This document shows positions 1-11,560 of a DNA stretch of 64,000 nt, piece by piece. Source of the DNA: Gonocerus acuteangulatus (lineage: Eukaryota; Arthropoda; Insecta; Hemiptera; Coreidae). Numbering within the stretch: position 1 is the stretch's first letter; every line of letters starts with the position of its first letter. The stretch is taken from contig OX328124.1 in NCBI GenBank assembly GCA_946811695.1, positions 30,982,148-31,046,147 of the forward strand, read 5' to 3'. The notes under the pieces were generated by a model. The model saw only the letters and a list, made by a program, of their open reading frames with translations. It made no database searches and was not told where the DNA came from. The translations under genes and the position numbers were made by a program.

Positions 1-429
1 TCCATTTCAACGGATGTTTCTTCCTTGGAATAATCCTTGGTAGGACTCAGTAATTCTTCAATCCCTGTTTACTCCCACAGAAAAAACGTGCACTTCTTCT
101 TACGCCATTTTTCTTGTTACCCACTTGCTTCCGCGCCTTTTTCCTCGCCTAGAGGCGCCTAGATTTTTGGGGCCTCTAATTGGCGTGATGACGTCAATGA
201 TGATGGAAGTTATTAATGTTGTTTTCCCCCAATGATTAGTTTAGTTTTTATTACATTCTCTATGAGTAAAGAGCTCTGAAATTCTCTTCACATGATGACA
301 AAAGAAGATTTTCGTCATGGCCGAAGTGCGGCACAAACCGCGCGTAACATCAATTTTGTTTGGGATAAAGGAAGAATCGGCCAATGTACAGGGCAGCAAT
401 GTTTACAAAAATCGCGTCTTGTAGATTTT
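1..429. other. Left-edge sequence, nothing recognised
   Basis: No coding frame, RNA gene or repeat boundary is recognisable here. A short frame starting at 292 runs into the minisatellite at 430 and has no recognisable domain. Confidence 0.5.
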
Positions 430-642
430 GATCTGGAGATCGCGGTAGGCCTTCTATTGCTGATCGCGGTAGGCCTTCTATTGCTGATCGCGGTAGGCCT
501 TCTATTGCTGATCGCAACCGATTCAGAGTTTTGATCTGGAGATCGCGGTAGGCCTTCTATTGCTGATCGCAACCGATTCAGAGTTTTGATCTGGAGATCG
601 CGGTAGGCCTTCTATTGCTGATCGCAACCGATTCAGAGTTTT
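430..642 (+). repeat. Nested minisatellite (55-bp units with inner 24-bp units)
   Basis: Three units begin with GATCTGGAGATCGCGG at 430, 533 and 588. The last two are 55 bp apart. The first block is 103 bp because it contains two extra 24-bp copies of the inner motif ATCGCGGTAGGCCTTCTATT. The copies are almost identical, so expansion looks recent. The frame across it (292-534) carries the repeated peptide LLLLIAVG and is not evidence of a gene. Confidence 0.9.
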
Positions 643-1735
643 GGTTGAAAAAAGTTCTCGTAAACTACCTGGGTCATAGCGAAAGAAGTTGGTGTCGTCC
701 ACTCATCAGTTGTTCGCTGTCTTGAACGAATTGGTCGTGTAAAACCTAACTAATACATTTTTTTATCTTGTTTTTTGTTGTTGTTGTTGTTGTTTATTTT
801 AAATTGTTTAGAATCCTTGTATATATAAAATGTATATCTTGTCTAAGTTACGAGCAAGCTCTGAACAGGAGAAACCTCAACTTTCCCTCCCCCGAGCAGG
901 TTAGTCGAGTCTGAGAGGTCTGCCAATAATTCGGGTCAAGGGACACCGCTGCCTTTTCCTTACCTTGCTTTGCCTTTTCTTATCGCGCCTGCTCGTTCGG
1001 CGGGGTAATGACATCCCTCTCAATAGACATTACAAAAGTACGATTCGCAGGAACTGTGTCATTCCATGGTCCTCATGGTGTGATTCGGAAAGCTTTGAAT
1101 AGGAACTCTAAATAACTTGATCCCAAAAGTCTCGCTTTTTTTATGGAAACGTTAAATTATATTTATAATTTCATTTTGACATGTTAAGATTAAATAAATC
1201 CAAGTACCAGCCGAATGGAAATATCTAATGTGATAGTGTCGATTTATAGCGGATATCTCACTCCTCTTTCAATTTCTTGACTGTCGCTTCCTCGTTATGG
1301 CTCATGGGTCTTTAGGTTAAGCAAAAAAGCAAGCATTTTCGATGTCTGATTTTCTTGAAAGACTCATTTCATTGTTGCAATGATTTGAAAAAAAAAAAAA
1401 ACGCGAGAAAAATACTAACTTGATCAATAGGACGAAACCAATAAATTTGAAACTTTTAGCTCAATTTTCTCTGTCTTAGAAAGACCCATCAAAATTTTCA
1501 TCGGGAACCTTACATTAGAAGATGTATTAAGATTTCGAATAATTAGTTTCTACGATTTCGCAACCGTCTCAACCATATACTTAAGAAATTGTACGAAAAG
1601 TCCAAAACGGCTCATGCATATTGAAAAAAATATGGTTTTTGTATTACTTCCTACATTCCAAACGCAACATAAATTTATGTATCTTGATTTAAACGAATGT
1701 TAAGCGTATATATACAATGTAAAGCGTATATATAC

Positions 1736-1766
<31 letters not shown>

Positions 1767-3636
1767 ACCTTTTTCCTCTTTTCTTGAATATGATTAATGA
1801 TATCACCTTAGGAGTTGTTTTATTCGAATACTTTTAGTCGAAATACTTATATGTGTAGACGAAAGCATATTATTGTTTTTTTTCTAAGACTTCTAAGGAA
1901 CCAGGAATGTATTGTCAATTGCCTTATTTGAATATAGGATTCATTTATTTCATTTTGAAATAAATACTAGAATTGAAATAGATTTTAACATGAAACTGTA
2001 ATAAATGTGAACTTATTCGTGAGAGAAAAATCCAGTTTCATTATCCTGTCTTCGAGACGTTCATATGAGTTCAAATAAACTTGTATTTTGTAGATATTAT
2101 AAGATGCTGTCTATGTACTGGATAGGTAATCATATTACCGCAAAACTGTAAATACTAATATTTTTAACTGCGTTTTTTTTCTGAAAAAAACAATCTTACA
2201 TTTTTTTTAACCCTTTATTGATAATCACAACAATATGCTATAAATATTTCCAGTAATTTTGCTGGTTATGGAACAATAACTTTCTGAGGCATGAAGTGAG
2301 AATATGTACAAATACATAACCCACTAGAACAATAAATTTTGAGCATCCATTCTGTTTGGACGAATTTCATTGAAAACCGGCCCATTTTGAAATATATACG
2401 ACTTGTTTTTTCGAGACCTATGGTTCATGAACTGCCGACGTTTCTCGTCAGAACTTCCGGTTTGCATCTTCCATCCGACGATTTATGTGAGTTTTCCCCC
2501 CTGTTTTGGGTGAGAATTCGGTAAAACATTTTAGTTTAGTATTCTCGCCAATACAAATCGTACATGCGTTAGCTTTGTTTGTTTTCGAGAATTATTTGAA
2601 CAGCGTAGCGTTCGATAGCACTGCAAACACTGAATTTGATAAGGAATGTAGATACGAAGTTCTTTCATCAGAAACAAAATTCTGACGATATTTTTTCGTG
2701 TTGATAGGATCGATATTTTAAGATAAATATACAAGGGAATGAACTGCTGACATATCGTCGCGATTCAATTTCCGACTTGTAAAAACATAATATGAATTGA
2801 AATGTTTTTGAATATCTTTGTGCCAATTATTTTATTTGTTATTATTGTTCGTGCACTAAAATAAATGTTAAAGAATCTTCTTTTAACTTGTTTGTATTAT
2901 TCAGTTACAAAAGGCTAATCCACGTATGGAATTCTAGTGTGTGTCTTTCGTGAAACATTTCTGCACATGTTGAACAAAGGTATAAAGCTTTTGGTTACGT
3001 AGTGGAGAAAATATTTTTAAAAATAGCAGTTTTGGACTTTCCTAAATAACTGGAAGGCAATCACGAAATTGTGGGAAGTATATATATATATATATATATA
3101 TTTGTAAATATCGGAATATCCTAAAAAAAAGTGTTCCATTTAAAGCGTAAAATTAGCGCAGTCTAAGAAGATTTTATCTGCATTTAGCTAATTTTGAGTG
3201 AATCAAATTTCTTGACTACTCTAACAGGTCTAAGATTAGGTACCTGAAGTATTAAGAACTACTTTTACTATTGTTATTGCTCATTCCTCTTAAAAAAGTC
3301 ACCGGAAAGTCAACATTTTTAAATTTGTTATTAATTAACACAAAATTTCCGACGAGTTATCTATACTTTGCCACCCTTTTCTTGCCTTGATAGAGCTGAT
3401 GGCTTTTATTTTACCAACGAAATAGGATCAAGCGTAACATTCGCCTGGACCACCTGGTAGAGTAGGTTTCTACTTAAGTTGAAATATTAACAGTTTTCAT
3501 TCTAAGTGTTTTTTACTCTCCTCTTGCCGACGTTCTTGCACGGAAAGGTTTCGTCTTCTATTGGATTCTTCCCACTTATAATCAATCATATGTGTGTATG
3601 AGGTTATCTCACGCTTCAGAACATTAGTAGGATATT
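643..3636. other. AT-rich stretch without recognisable genes
   Basis: Only simple sequence is evident: a poly(A) tract at about 1737-1763, a short direct repeat AAGCGTATATATACAA near 1694-1736, and a (TA)n run near 3079-3102. Short frames such as 2339-2524 and 2531-2734 (minus) have no recognisable domain. Confidence 0.5.
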
Positions 3637-3646
3637 TATATGATAA

Positions 3647-3982
3647 GGGGGCGAGGTTAGCTCAGTGGTAGAGCACTGGACTTATAAGTTGGAGGTCCTG
3701 AGTTCAAATCCCGAGCAAGCACTAAAGATTTTTTCTTCTAGTGTCTTCGTTCAAGGGTTGAATTCGGCCTCCCTGACCGTCCCTAGGCCAACCCAGCCTT
3801 TAATTAATTTAATAATGGGTAGCTTTGGAGCTAATGACTCTAGCAGTCGAAGCAGCCAAGGGGAAAATCAGGCGGCCGGAGCATAGTACTGACCACACTA
3901 TCTCCCTAGTGTGCCGTATGGTCATGAATCAGATACCTCTATAGTATCTGCCCCTCAGGGCCCTCTTGGCCTGTTACGGGAC

Positions 3983-4028
<46 letters not shown>
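3647..4028 (+). mobile_element. tRNA-derived SINE (family A) with poly(T) tail
   Basis: The head resembles a tRNA, with an A-box-like TTAGCTCAGTGGTAGAGC and a B-box-like GAGTTCAAATCCC, both on the plus strand. It does not fold as an intact tRNA because the acceptor and anticodon stems do not pair. A non-tRNA body of about 260 bp follows, and the element ends in 43-44 T residues. A 10-bp target-site duplication, TATATGATAA, flanks it at 3637-3646 and 4029-4038, so the T tract is the true 3' end. A second copy is at 33000-33354. The frame at 3665-3886 inside it is not a gene. Confidence 0.88.
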
Positions 4029-4032
<4 letters not shown>

Positions 4033-4038
4033 TGATAA

Positions 4039-4494
4039 TAGTATAACTGAAATGCATTCAAACTGCATACATATTGTTATTAGTATCTTACGAATTACTG
4101 AGATTCAATATATTTAAAGATGAAGATCATTCCCTGACTGATTTTTTTTTTTGAACAAGCTAAAAATAATAAAAGCTGTCAACTATTCCATAATTCAGGG
4201 AGAAACAATTGATATTTCCGAGGAGCTTCAAGGTCACAATTCTTAGGCTGGTCCAATAAAACTTAGATTAGTTCTGAAATAGAATAGTATAGAGACAATA
4301 TATTTTTAGTTGTATATGGAATAATTAATCGACTTAAATCTGTAGCTGGTTATGTTGTATTTAACTAGCGAATAAACCTAAAATCGCTTTCCCGTAGAAT
4401 TTTATAAGGTTTGAAAATTAAAAGTGTAGCTCATGTAGGAAAACATGTGATTTGTGGCTCTAGCACACTTGCTTGTTACTTATTGCTGGTTTCC
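4039..4494. other. Intergenic stretch, nothing recognised
   Basis: AT-rich sequence with one short T run near 4142. No frame or repeat that I can place. Confidence 0.45.
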
Positions 4495-4645
4495 TCCTTT
4501 TCAAAACGGAAAACCCCGCTTATGAAGTGGACCCGATATCTCAATCCGGAAGTGGTGACGTTAAATGTTGACGTTTCCTGACGTATAGATTTCGAAAAGA
4601 AAGTGCTCAAACAGGTCGCCCAAATTTATTTGTGTATATGCATTG
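4495..4645 (+). repeat. Partial copy of repeat X
   Basis: Contains the block CCCCGCTTATGAAGTGGACC followed by CTCAATCCGGAAGTG. It is clearly related to the left half of the repeat at 37440-37880 and 47957-48150. It ends near the start of the foldback MITE at 4650. Confidence 0.65.
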
Positions 4646-4649
4646 TATA

Positions 4650-5238
4650 CAGGATGTTTCAGTCTTAAACTGACAGACTTCGTATATCGATGGGGAATCG
4701 AAAAACTAAGTCAAAAAGTCTTTTGGCGATTTTCTCGTTTTCCCAATAAATCCCGAATATATAAACGAAGCGTTGTATGAAAAAATGCCTTATACAAAAG
4801 TTGTAGCTTATTAAATTATCTTCAAGATCAGAACAAGTCTTAGCTTGAATATTTTACGAGATAATCGTGTTTCAATAACCCATCGAATAGAAATTTTGTT
4901 CCATAGAGAGTTAGACATTTTTCGACGAACCGTCTGTGCGTGCAAAGCAAAAACGGGAAAAAATAATCTCGGTTCACTATTAAATAATCTCGGTTAAATT
5001 ATCTTAAAGATAATTTAATAAGCTACAAATTTTGTGTTGAGGTGTATTTTATTGTTGAGATATTGACAGTTGAGATATTTTTGTATAAATTGGGACTTGT
5101 CTAAAAAAAAAACACGTTTTTTTTTTTTTTTTTCTCGAAATCTAAGCCAAAACGAGAAAATCGCCAAAAGACTTTTTGACATAGTTTTTCGATTCCCCAT
5201 CGATATACGAAGCCTGTCGGTTTAAGATTTGGATACCC
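4650..5238. mobile_element. Foldback MITE with ~90-bp inverted termini
   Basis: The left end (4650-4740) and the reverse complement of the right end (about 5150-5238) share a run of about 90 bp. It includes CTTCGTATATCGATGGGGAA and AAAAAGTCTTTTGGCGATTT. A second, weaker inner inverted pair (GTAGCTTATTAAATTATCTT) continues towards the centre. No transposase frame is present, so this is a non-autonomous element. The minus frame at 5015-5200 is a by-product of the arm. Confidence 0.82.
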
Positions 5239-5254
5239 TTTATATACAGGGTGC

Positions 5255-5773
5255 CCTGTATATGCGGGCATGAATTAAAATATCTTTTAACCCGTTAAAA
5301 ATATTGAAAGGAGCCAAAGTTGTAGCTCTCATCGAATCCTTTTGGATGCGTTATTATCCAACGAAATATTAAACCAAAAAAAAAAAAATTAACTATTAAG
5401 CACGCGCTAAAAGTCACCGTTTTCTTTATATCTCACTTATAACATATGTATAATATAACATCAAATCAGTTATATTATGCCTGATTTGATTACAATAGGC
5501 ACGACAATACTTGTACTTTTCCAACCACGAAATGTTAAGTCTCTTAAATGACAGACTTAATGCAATGTGTGATTTTAAGGATAAAATCATAATGCTTAAA
5601 ACTGGAATTTTGGTTGACAGTTTGTACGCTTGTTGTGTATTTATGCGTAAGAAAATATTAAAATAAAATAATACATTACTAGGCATGAGCTGTTGGGCTC
5701 TCTTATGTTTTATTAAGTAACTCGAAAACGACGAAGGAATCGTGGTTAATAGAAGGTGGCCTTAAAACGTTTC

Positions 5774-5808
<35 letters not shown>

Positions 5809-5810
5809 TC
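5255..5810. repeat. Possible second CAGGGTG-type element fragment plus poly(A) tract
   Basis: ACAGGGTGCCCTGTATATG next to the preceding MITE looks like the terminus of another element of the same general class. No matching right end was found. A poly(A) run lies at about 5776-5805. Nothing coding is evident. Confidence 0.35.
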
Positions 5811-6086
5811 AGAGTAAAGTTCGATAGAACCTCCTTGATTTTCTTCTTAGGTTAGTTAAACGGTTATTTATACCATCTCTTCTGTGATATATCTGCGTTA
5901 TAATACTTCACCCTTCGGCGAATACCTTTCGTTTTTGCCATTATTTAGCTGGTTTCAAAATGGACATCAAGAACTAATAATGCAATTTGCTTGCATGCCT
6001 TCATCATGGATTTTGAGTCAAACTGTATTTTCTCTGTTTTATTTAAGGTTTTGGAGGCGCGATTGCTTATTTTGAATGACGATGGA

Positions 6087-6230
6087 GTGTTAACGATTTA
6101 AGACTCCGTGCTTACGGTTGTAGGTTCGACCATCAGTAGTAATGGTCGCTTTAGTTGAGTAATCCGGAATACCCTGGAGCCCTAACTTGGCTAGGAAAAA
6201 GCTGTAAATTGGCGATAACGCGTTCCAAAA
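6087..6230 (+). repeat. tRNA-like SINE fragment
   Basis: GACTCCGTGCTTACGG followed by a B-box-like GTAGGTTCGACCA resembles the second half of a tRNA head. The following ATGGTCGCTTTAGTTGAG has the feel of a SINE body. There is no tail or flanking duplication, so it is an old fragment at best. Confidence 0.4.
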
Positions 6231-6378
6231 GTCGGTGGCATTTGTATAGGAAGTTTAAATTAAAAGAAATAAATAATTACCCTGACCTTAAACTTGAAAA
6301 TTACTCTCGCCCAAATATCTGGGATATTTAGTCCCGAACATATCCGCTTGAGTGACCAATGAAACTCTTATAGCACTA

Positions 6379-6483
6379 CCGCAAACAAAAGAACCAATTA
6401 GTGCGCACGCGCTGCGTCCAGCCTATTTGTGGGAAGGCCTAGCTTCCCTCCGGCCACGCCCCTTCTGGTTCTTTTGTTTGCGG
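6379..6483. mobile_element. 105-bp MITE with 18-bp perfect terminal inverted repeats
   Basis: CCGCAAACAAAAGAACCA at 6379-6396 is the exact reverse complement of 6466-6483. The interior is noticeably GC-rich compared with the surroundings. It has no coding capacity. Confidence 0.85.
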
Positions 6484-7539
6484 GTGGACTATACGATCAT
6501 ACAATGAGCGCTTTTGTTAAAATGTAGATTGGGCTGGAGGAATTATTATGACAAACTTGTGGGACCCAGATCTTCCTAAGTCAGTCTCATATAACCGATG
6601 AATCTAAACAACTACTTCGAGCTGTTTTTTCGATTGATCCGTAGGCTGGCGATTAAAAATCTTCTGTAAATTACTATCATCACTTCAGAGTAAGTTTTCT
6701 TATCAGTTTCTAGTGTTTCACTAATTTACCAAGGTTATCCATTTTAGTTTCTGCAGCTCTTAGTTGATCATTTGTTGCTCGAAAGCTTTGTCTTTCTTTT
6801 TATAATATTTGGTTTCTGGTAAATGTAATCTCATGAAAACGTCTGAAGAAATATTGGCCCATCTTGTCCAGCGTGAGAGAAGATCAGACGTGACGATCTC
6901 TAGAAACTTTCGCCATTTATCTGGCAAAATATAAGGTCATCGATGTGCTAAGCTCTGTGTGAACAGGTCTTTGGCGCATGGCGATAGCTGCTTTGTAGAA
7001 TGAGTCAGGTTCTCCTTGGAGAAGCAGATTTTTGAGGACTCTGGCTTTATCCATTCTGCTATCCTGGCTTAGTTTTCTATTTGTTTCATTTTGCCTATAA
7101 TAATGACTATCTGAAAATAAAACAGTTATTTCCTTGTTTTGAATCCGCCAAATCCACCAAATCATGTTTCAGGCCTGAAGCATTTGTTTGTTTGAAACAT
7201 CTGAGTTGTTGATGCCAAAACCAACTATATGTATCTGAAACGTTTTTGAATTATTCAACAAAGCTATCCTACAGTAGGACATATGAAGTAACTAAAAAAA
7301 TAGGATTTCGTGGTGTTACATAGTATTAATCTGTAGGTATAGTTTAGGAAAAGCTTAAAGAAATATATTTAAAAAAAACGAGGGTATTAAAATAAATGAC
7401 CATGATTTCTCATTATAATTACAATAGTTAAAAACTAAACAATAAAATAATTGATGATATATGTAATACAATTTTAGAATTGCCAGGAATGTTAAATTTC
7501 TTTTAGAACATTCATATATAGCTGAAATTGAACGATTTG
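6484..7539. other. Intergenic stretch, nothing recognised
   Basis: Short minus-strand frames at 6917-7165 and 7355-7579 have no recognisable domain. No repeat boundary was found. Confidence 0.4.
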
Positions 7540-8225
7540 TTATGGCAAAAACTCTTGACTCTAAACATCCATTAGTCATTAGAGTAATTGAAGCTCAAGA
7601 TTGCCTTCAGAGAAATGGAAACGGTGGTAATTTTGTGTGGATTCCAAGTCATTGTGGAATACCCCAAAACGAAAAAGTTGATCACGCAGCAAAAGTAGCT
7701 ACTACTGAAGGAGTAGCATTTTACCAGGTACCAAGGAATGACGTCGTTTCCTATATTAAAAGTCAAATCAAATTTTCCTGGATGTCTAAATGGTATAATA
7801 TCAGAGAAAACAAGTTAAGGGAAATAAAGGCTTACCCTGTGCCCTGGAGGACTTAGTCTATAGTGGAAAATAGGAGAGCAGAGGTAGTCCTTGCTCGGCT
7901 CAGGATAGGCCACACAAGATTGACTCAATCTTATCTAATGTCCTTGCTCGGCTCAGGATAGGCCTTAGTCCTTGCTCGGCTCAGGATAGGCCACACAAGA
8001 TTGACTCAATCTTATCTAATATCGAGGAAGAAAGCACCAGAGTGCCCAGCTTGTGGTGTCGTAATTTCCATCAAACATATCTTCACTGAATGCCGTGCCT
8101 ACGAGAATGAAAGGTCTCTATTTGGGCTCACGGTTAATTTGAGTGAAGATATGGGTGATGCCCCGAATAAGATCAAAAATGTATTTAATTTTTTAGAATG
8201 CACACAACTTCTAAATAAACTATGA
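7540..8225 (+). pseudogene. Non-LTR retrotransposon 3' fragment (RNase H plus C-terminal tail)
   Basis: The frame at 7542-7856 reads through the second half of a retrotransposon RNase H domain. It has the hallmark FVWIPSHCGIPQNEKVDHAAK-type segment, with the conserved His after PS and the Asp before the AAK. After a stop near 7855, the next frames give SIVENRRAEVVLARLRIGHTR, the usual linker after RNase H. At 8001-8225 follows a cysteine-rich tail with the pattern C-x2-C, H, C (CPACG...HIFTEC). The part near 7886-8010 contains a local duplication of the linker segment. The reverse transcriptase and all upstream parts are missing, so this is a 5'-truncated relic. RNase H suggests the I-like/R1-like side of non-LTR elements. 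The 13186-14064 copies are the same family. Confidence 0.85.
7886..8025 (+). repeat. Local duplication inside the retrotransposon relic
   Basis: The segment GTCCTTGCTCGGCTCAGGAT occurs three times (near 7888, 7940 and 7970). Two copies continue into CACACAAGATTGACTCAATC. This is a small tandem rearrangement within the coding relic. Confidence 0.85.
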
Positions 8226-8579
8226 TTGTTGTGGCACACAACCATTGTTGTGGCACACCAACAAAACCTGGCTATGTGCAACAAACAGAAATCATTGCTC
8301 AAGGTTAACTATCAACTAATATTTAAATTTAGTAACATAAGTTTAAAAATTCTAATATTCAATAATATATCATTTTGAAGATAATAATTGATCACATAAA
8401 TGCTGAATAACAACTACTGCAAGCATACATTTATAAAATAAAATTCTAAACTTTTTTTAACATCTGTGGCTTGGAACGCCTTAAGGAAAAAAAAACAAAA
8501 ACAACTCCTGTAGATGTGGAACTGAACGATATTTGACGATCGGCAGAATACCGGTATAACAAAATGTTATGATTTTTGG

Positions 8580-8880
8580 AAAAATGATCCCAAAGTTTTC
8601 CAATGATTTTTATAAAATAGCAAGAACTTTAATCGATAAAATACAATTTAAATAAATAAATTAAAAACACTTTAAATACTTGTCATTAAAATTGCCCTAC
8701 CGGTTTTACATCCATTTTGATGACTCTTCATAGACATGGGCCTGATAGCAACATTTTCGGCTTCTTGTATTTAGGATGTTTACTCCGGTAACAAGTTTTC
8801 GTCTCCTTGAAAAGGCACCAAAAAGGACCTGAAACCGATAGGACAATTTAAATAAAATGATCAATTGACGTTCTATGTTT
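8580..8880 (-). repeat. Dispersed repeat with CTGAAGA...GAAAC-like hairpin
   Basis: On the minus strand near 8745-8700 the sequence reads TATGAAGAGTCATC...GATGTAAAACCGG and then GGCAATTTTAATGA. This is closely related to the minus-strand repeat at 15085-15270. A plus-strand relative, TTGAAAAGGCACC...CTGAAACCG, is at about 8797-8850. The motif recalls the ends of some non-LTR or Penelope-like elements, but no coding part is attached. Confidence 0.5.
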
Positions 8881-8899
8881 TATTATAAAATTCCTCAGA

Positions 8900-10149
8900 A
8901 AAGTGTTTTTCAGAGATATTTATGCACTTTAGTGGTAAAGCTCGGAAAACTGTAGGTTGATAAAGTACACGGTAGGATACTTTATGAAATTGGAAAATGT
9001 TCTATGCTAGTACGTAGAAGACTTATACTTTTGAACAGCAGGGCTTCAAAAAGCCTAGAAAAAATTCGATATCACAAAACGTGTATTAATAGACACAGCT
9101 TTTTTCATATGGAATAAATATAGAACTGTTAATTAATCATTTTTAAAAATAGACAAAACTATTCGAGTACAGATCCTCATATTTCGGATAAACTCGGCCT
9201 TAAAAATGACATGTCTGTGTTCCATATCCGCCCCCCTTTAATATTTTCAAGTCCTTTTAATGATGATTATTTTAAATATGAATTCTAAAACTTCTTTTTA
9301 TATGTTTAAAATAAGAATTTTCTATGGATAAATGTATCCTTTTAGGATCACTGTTCTCTTTAAAATAAATCTATATAATTCTAAATATAAAAATATGAAG
9401 ATATTTAAAAATTGATTATTTTCGCACGTAACCTGCCATATTAGGTAACATCGATGCATTGAAGTACAGACCTATTATGACCTTTTGTGCAGCAAAATAC
9501 CTTTTAATTATTTTTATCCTTCTAAAGGTGAAAGTGGATCACTTGATTTTTGTTTATACATTCTTTTATGGTTTGCGGCAAGTTCTTTATAGATAAAAGT
9601 AATTTTCGCGAAACCTTTTCCATTTAAATATGGAACCGACTATAGGATAATCGCTGCCGACTTTCCCTGGGATGAATGTATTCTACAGAATCTGTAAAGC
9701 GTTTTCCTCTTTACAGTCATGTTTCATTGACAGTCGGCTGTTACCTTTGAAGTACAACTTTGACCGGTTGCTTTGAGCTAGTTGGTGGTTATCCCCGTAG
9801 CCGAAAATTCTTTACTGTTAGAGAAATATGTCTAAAAAATGATTCCCCTATTAATTTGGAGGAAACACTTTATACATATTGTACTATTCACTCTGGCAGG
9901 AATTTGCTTCGACTCAATTCGGAAATGTGGATTCCGCCCAGTGGGGTGGGGGTACGATGAAAAGTAATTTTGAGAATAATGAAAAAACAGATTTCTTGTT
10001 CCAAATTTCCTATTTTTACAATCATAACCGAGTTTTTTTTTATTATTTTACTCCCACAGGTGTGCGTAATTAAATAAAATAATTTTGTTGGGCAGTTCAA
10101 GGTACAAATACTTCAAATTAAGCAAGCAAGATTCGAAAAATTCTTGTAT

Positions 10150-10156
<7 letters not shown>
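8900..10156. other. AT-rich stretch without recognisable genes
   Basis: Several overlapping short frames (9760-10100) have no recognisable domain. Nothing repeat-like could be delimited. Confidence 0.4.

Positions 10157-10180
<24 letters not shown>
10157..10180 (+). repeat. Poly(A) tract
   Basis: About 24 A residues. It could be the tail of an unrecognised retrosequence to its left, but I found no flanking duplication. Confidence 0.8.
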
Positions 10181-10628
10181 TGGACAAATTAAGAGAAGTT
10201 TTCATTAAAAAATAATAAAATATCTTTTCTTCAGATAACACATTATTATATGTTTACCTTCAGGTATTTATCTTCGACGTTACTTTTAGTGGCAGATATT
10301 CTTGGGAATTTTTCACAGAAGGGTTTTAATGCTGGTTTAATAGAAACCCGTTTAAGGTGTTGCAAGTCATCGAACTTGGGCTCAGGATTGGAACTGGCCC
10401 ACTGTAAAGATTTTTAAGATTCTATCTTGGTCACACGTACTGCGCAAATATTAACAAAAGGAAATATTGAAATCATTGTTGAAAATCCACCTGAAATTAT
10501 CAGAGTTTTTAGGGTTCTTCTCATTGTTTTTCCTCCGTAAGATTTAGCAGGCTCATGCAAGTCTTCTAAAACAAGTAGATGGCACATTTCATAAAAAAAG
10601 TGACAATAATCGTTTTTCCCTCAGGCGC

Positions 10629-10631
<3 letters not shown>

Positions 10632-10694
<63 letters not shown>
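10632..10694. repeat. (TA)n microsatellite
   Basis: An uninterrupted AT dinucleotide run of 63 bp. The surrounding 10181-11174 holds no recognisable gene. Confidence 0.97.
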
Positions 10695-10697
<3 letters not shown>

Positions 10698-11174
10698 ATT
10701 AAACTCTACTCTTTCAGTCCTTCAGGTGGTTTTTCCAGATAGTACTCGTATATTGAATATTCTAGATTATCCGGTTTAATGGCAATAGCTTATAATCTAT
10801 CTATCCCTACTTCTAGACTAGTACTAAGCAGTCTAATTATATGTGGCTATAACTATGGCAAATAATTACAATATCTCATAATTAGTGGCAATTAGGTCGC
10901 GAGGAGCCACTGAAAGTGCTATTATAATTTAACAAGGATAAATTTGAAGGTAACGTGAATTTACTCAGTAAAGTCTATTTAAATGATTCATTTAAGAAAT
11001 ATATCTCTGTTCATTGCATTTTACCGGGTAATTTCTGACTTCTTGACCTGTATATTTTCGTTGTTTTGTAGTTTTTTTTGTTGAAATTTTTGTGCATTGG
11101 CAGCCGAAGCCGTTAGCGCAACTCTAATTCATAGTTATTTCGTAGTCTGTTGTAAACATTTAAACAGGCTTATT

Positions 11175-11560
11175 ATACACAGGGTGTATCGCAAGTAGAT
11201 GCCAATACTCAAGGGGGTGAACCTAGAAACAAAATGTAGTTAAATGCTGCCAACCGCAAGTTTTTACCTGCTTTTATTCCGGATATATACAGTTCTGAAG
11301 GTTATTTAGAAAAAACCCGTGTTTTTTGGTAGAAAAACTCCACTTTTACACAAAAGTTTTCAACGTTACATTACATTTTTGATATCAGCATTACATTTCC
11401 TTTAAAATGCATATTCAATGTTCACGAGCGTCCTTTCCCCCGAAAATATAAGGATCAGAAAATACGCATACAACCTGGCTCTAGGTTTACCTCTAACTAC
11501 TTTAGCTATTGTGCCTGAAGAAGGACAGAAACGTTGCAATAAATTGTAATTTTGAAGGTT
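11175..11560 (+). repeat. CAGGGTG-type repeat and CTGAAGAAGG...GAAACG motif
   Basis: ACACAGGGTGTATCGCAAG at 11178 looks like a MITE terminus of the same class as the one at 4650. Near 11513 is CTGAAGAAGGACAGAAACGT followed by TGCAATAAA, a short hairpin-plus-GAAAC motif that recurs at 15180 and 59235. No coding sequence is attached. Confidence 0.4.

Noticed and set aside
3648..3722. tRNA gene on the plus strand
   Set aside because: Box motifs are present but the acceptor and anticodon stems do not pair, and the sequence continues into a SINE body with tail and target duplication.
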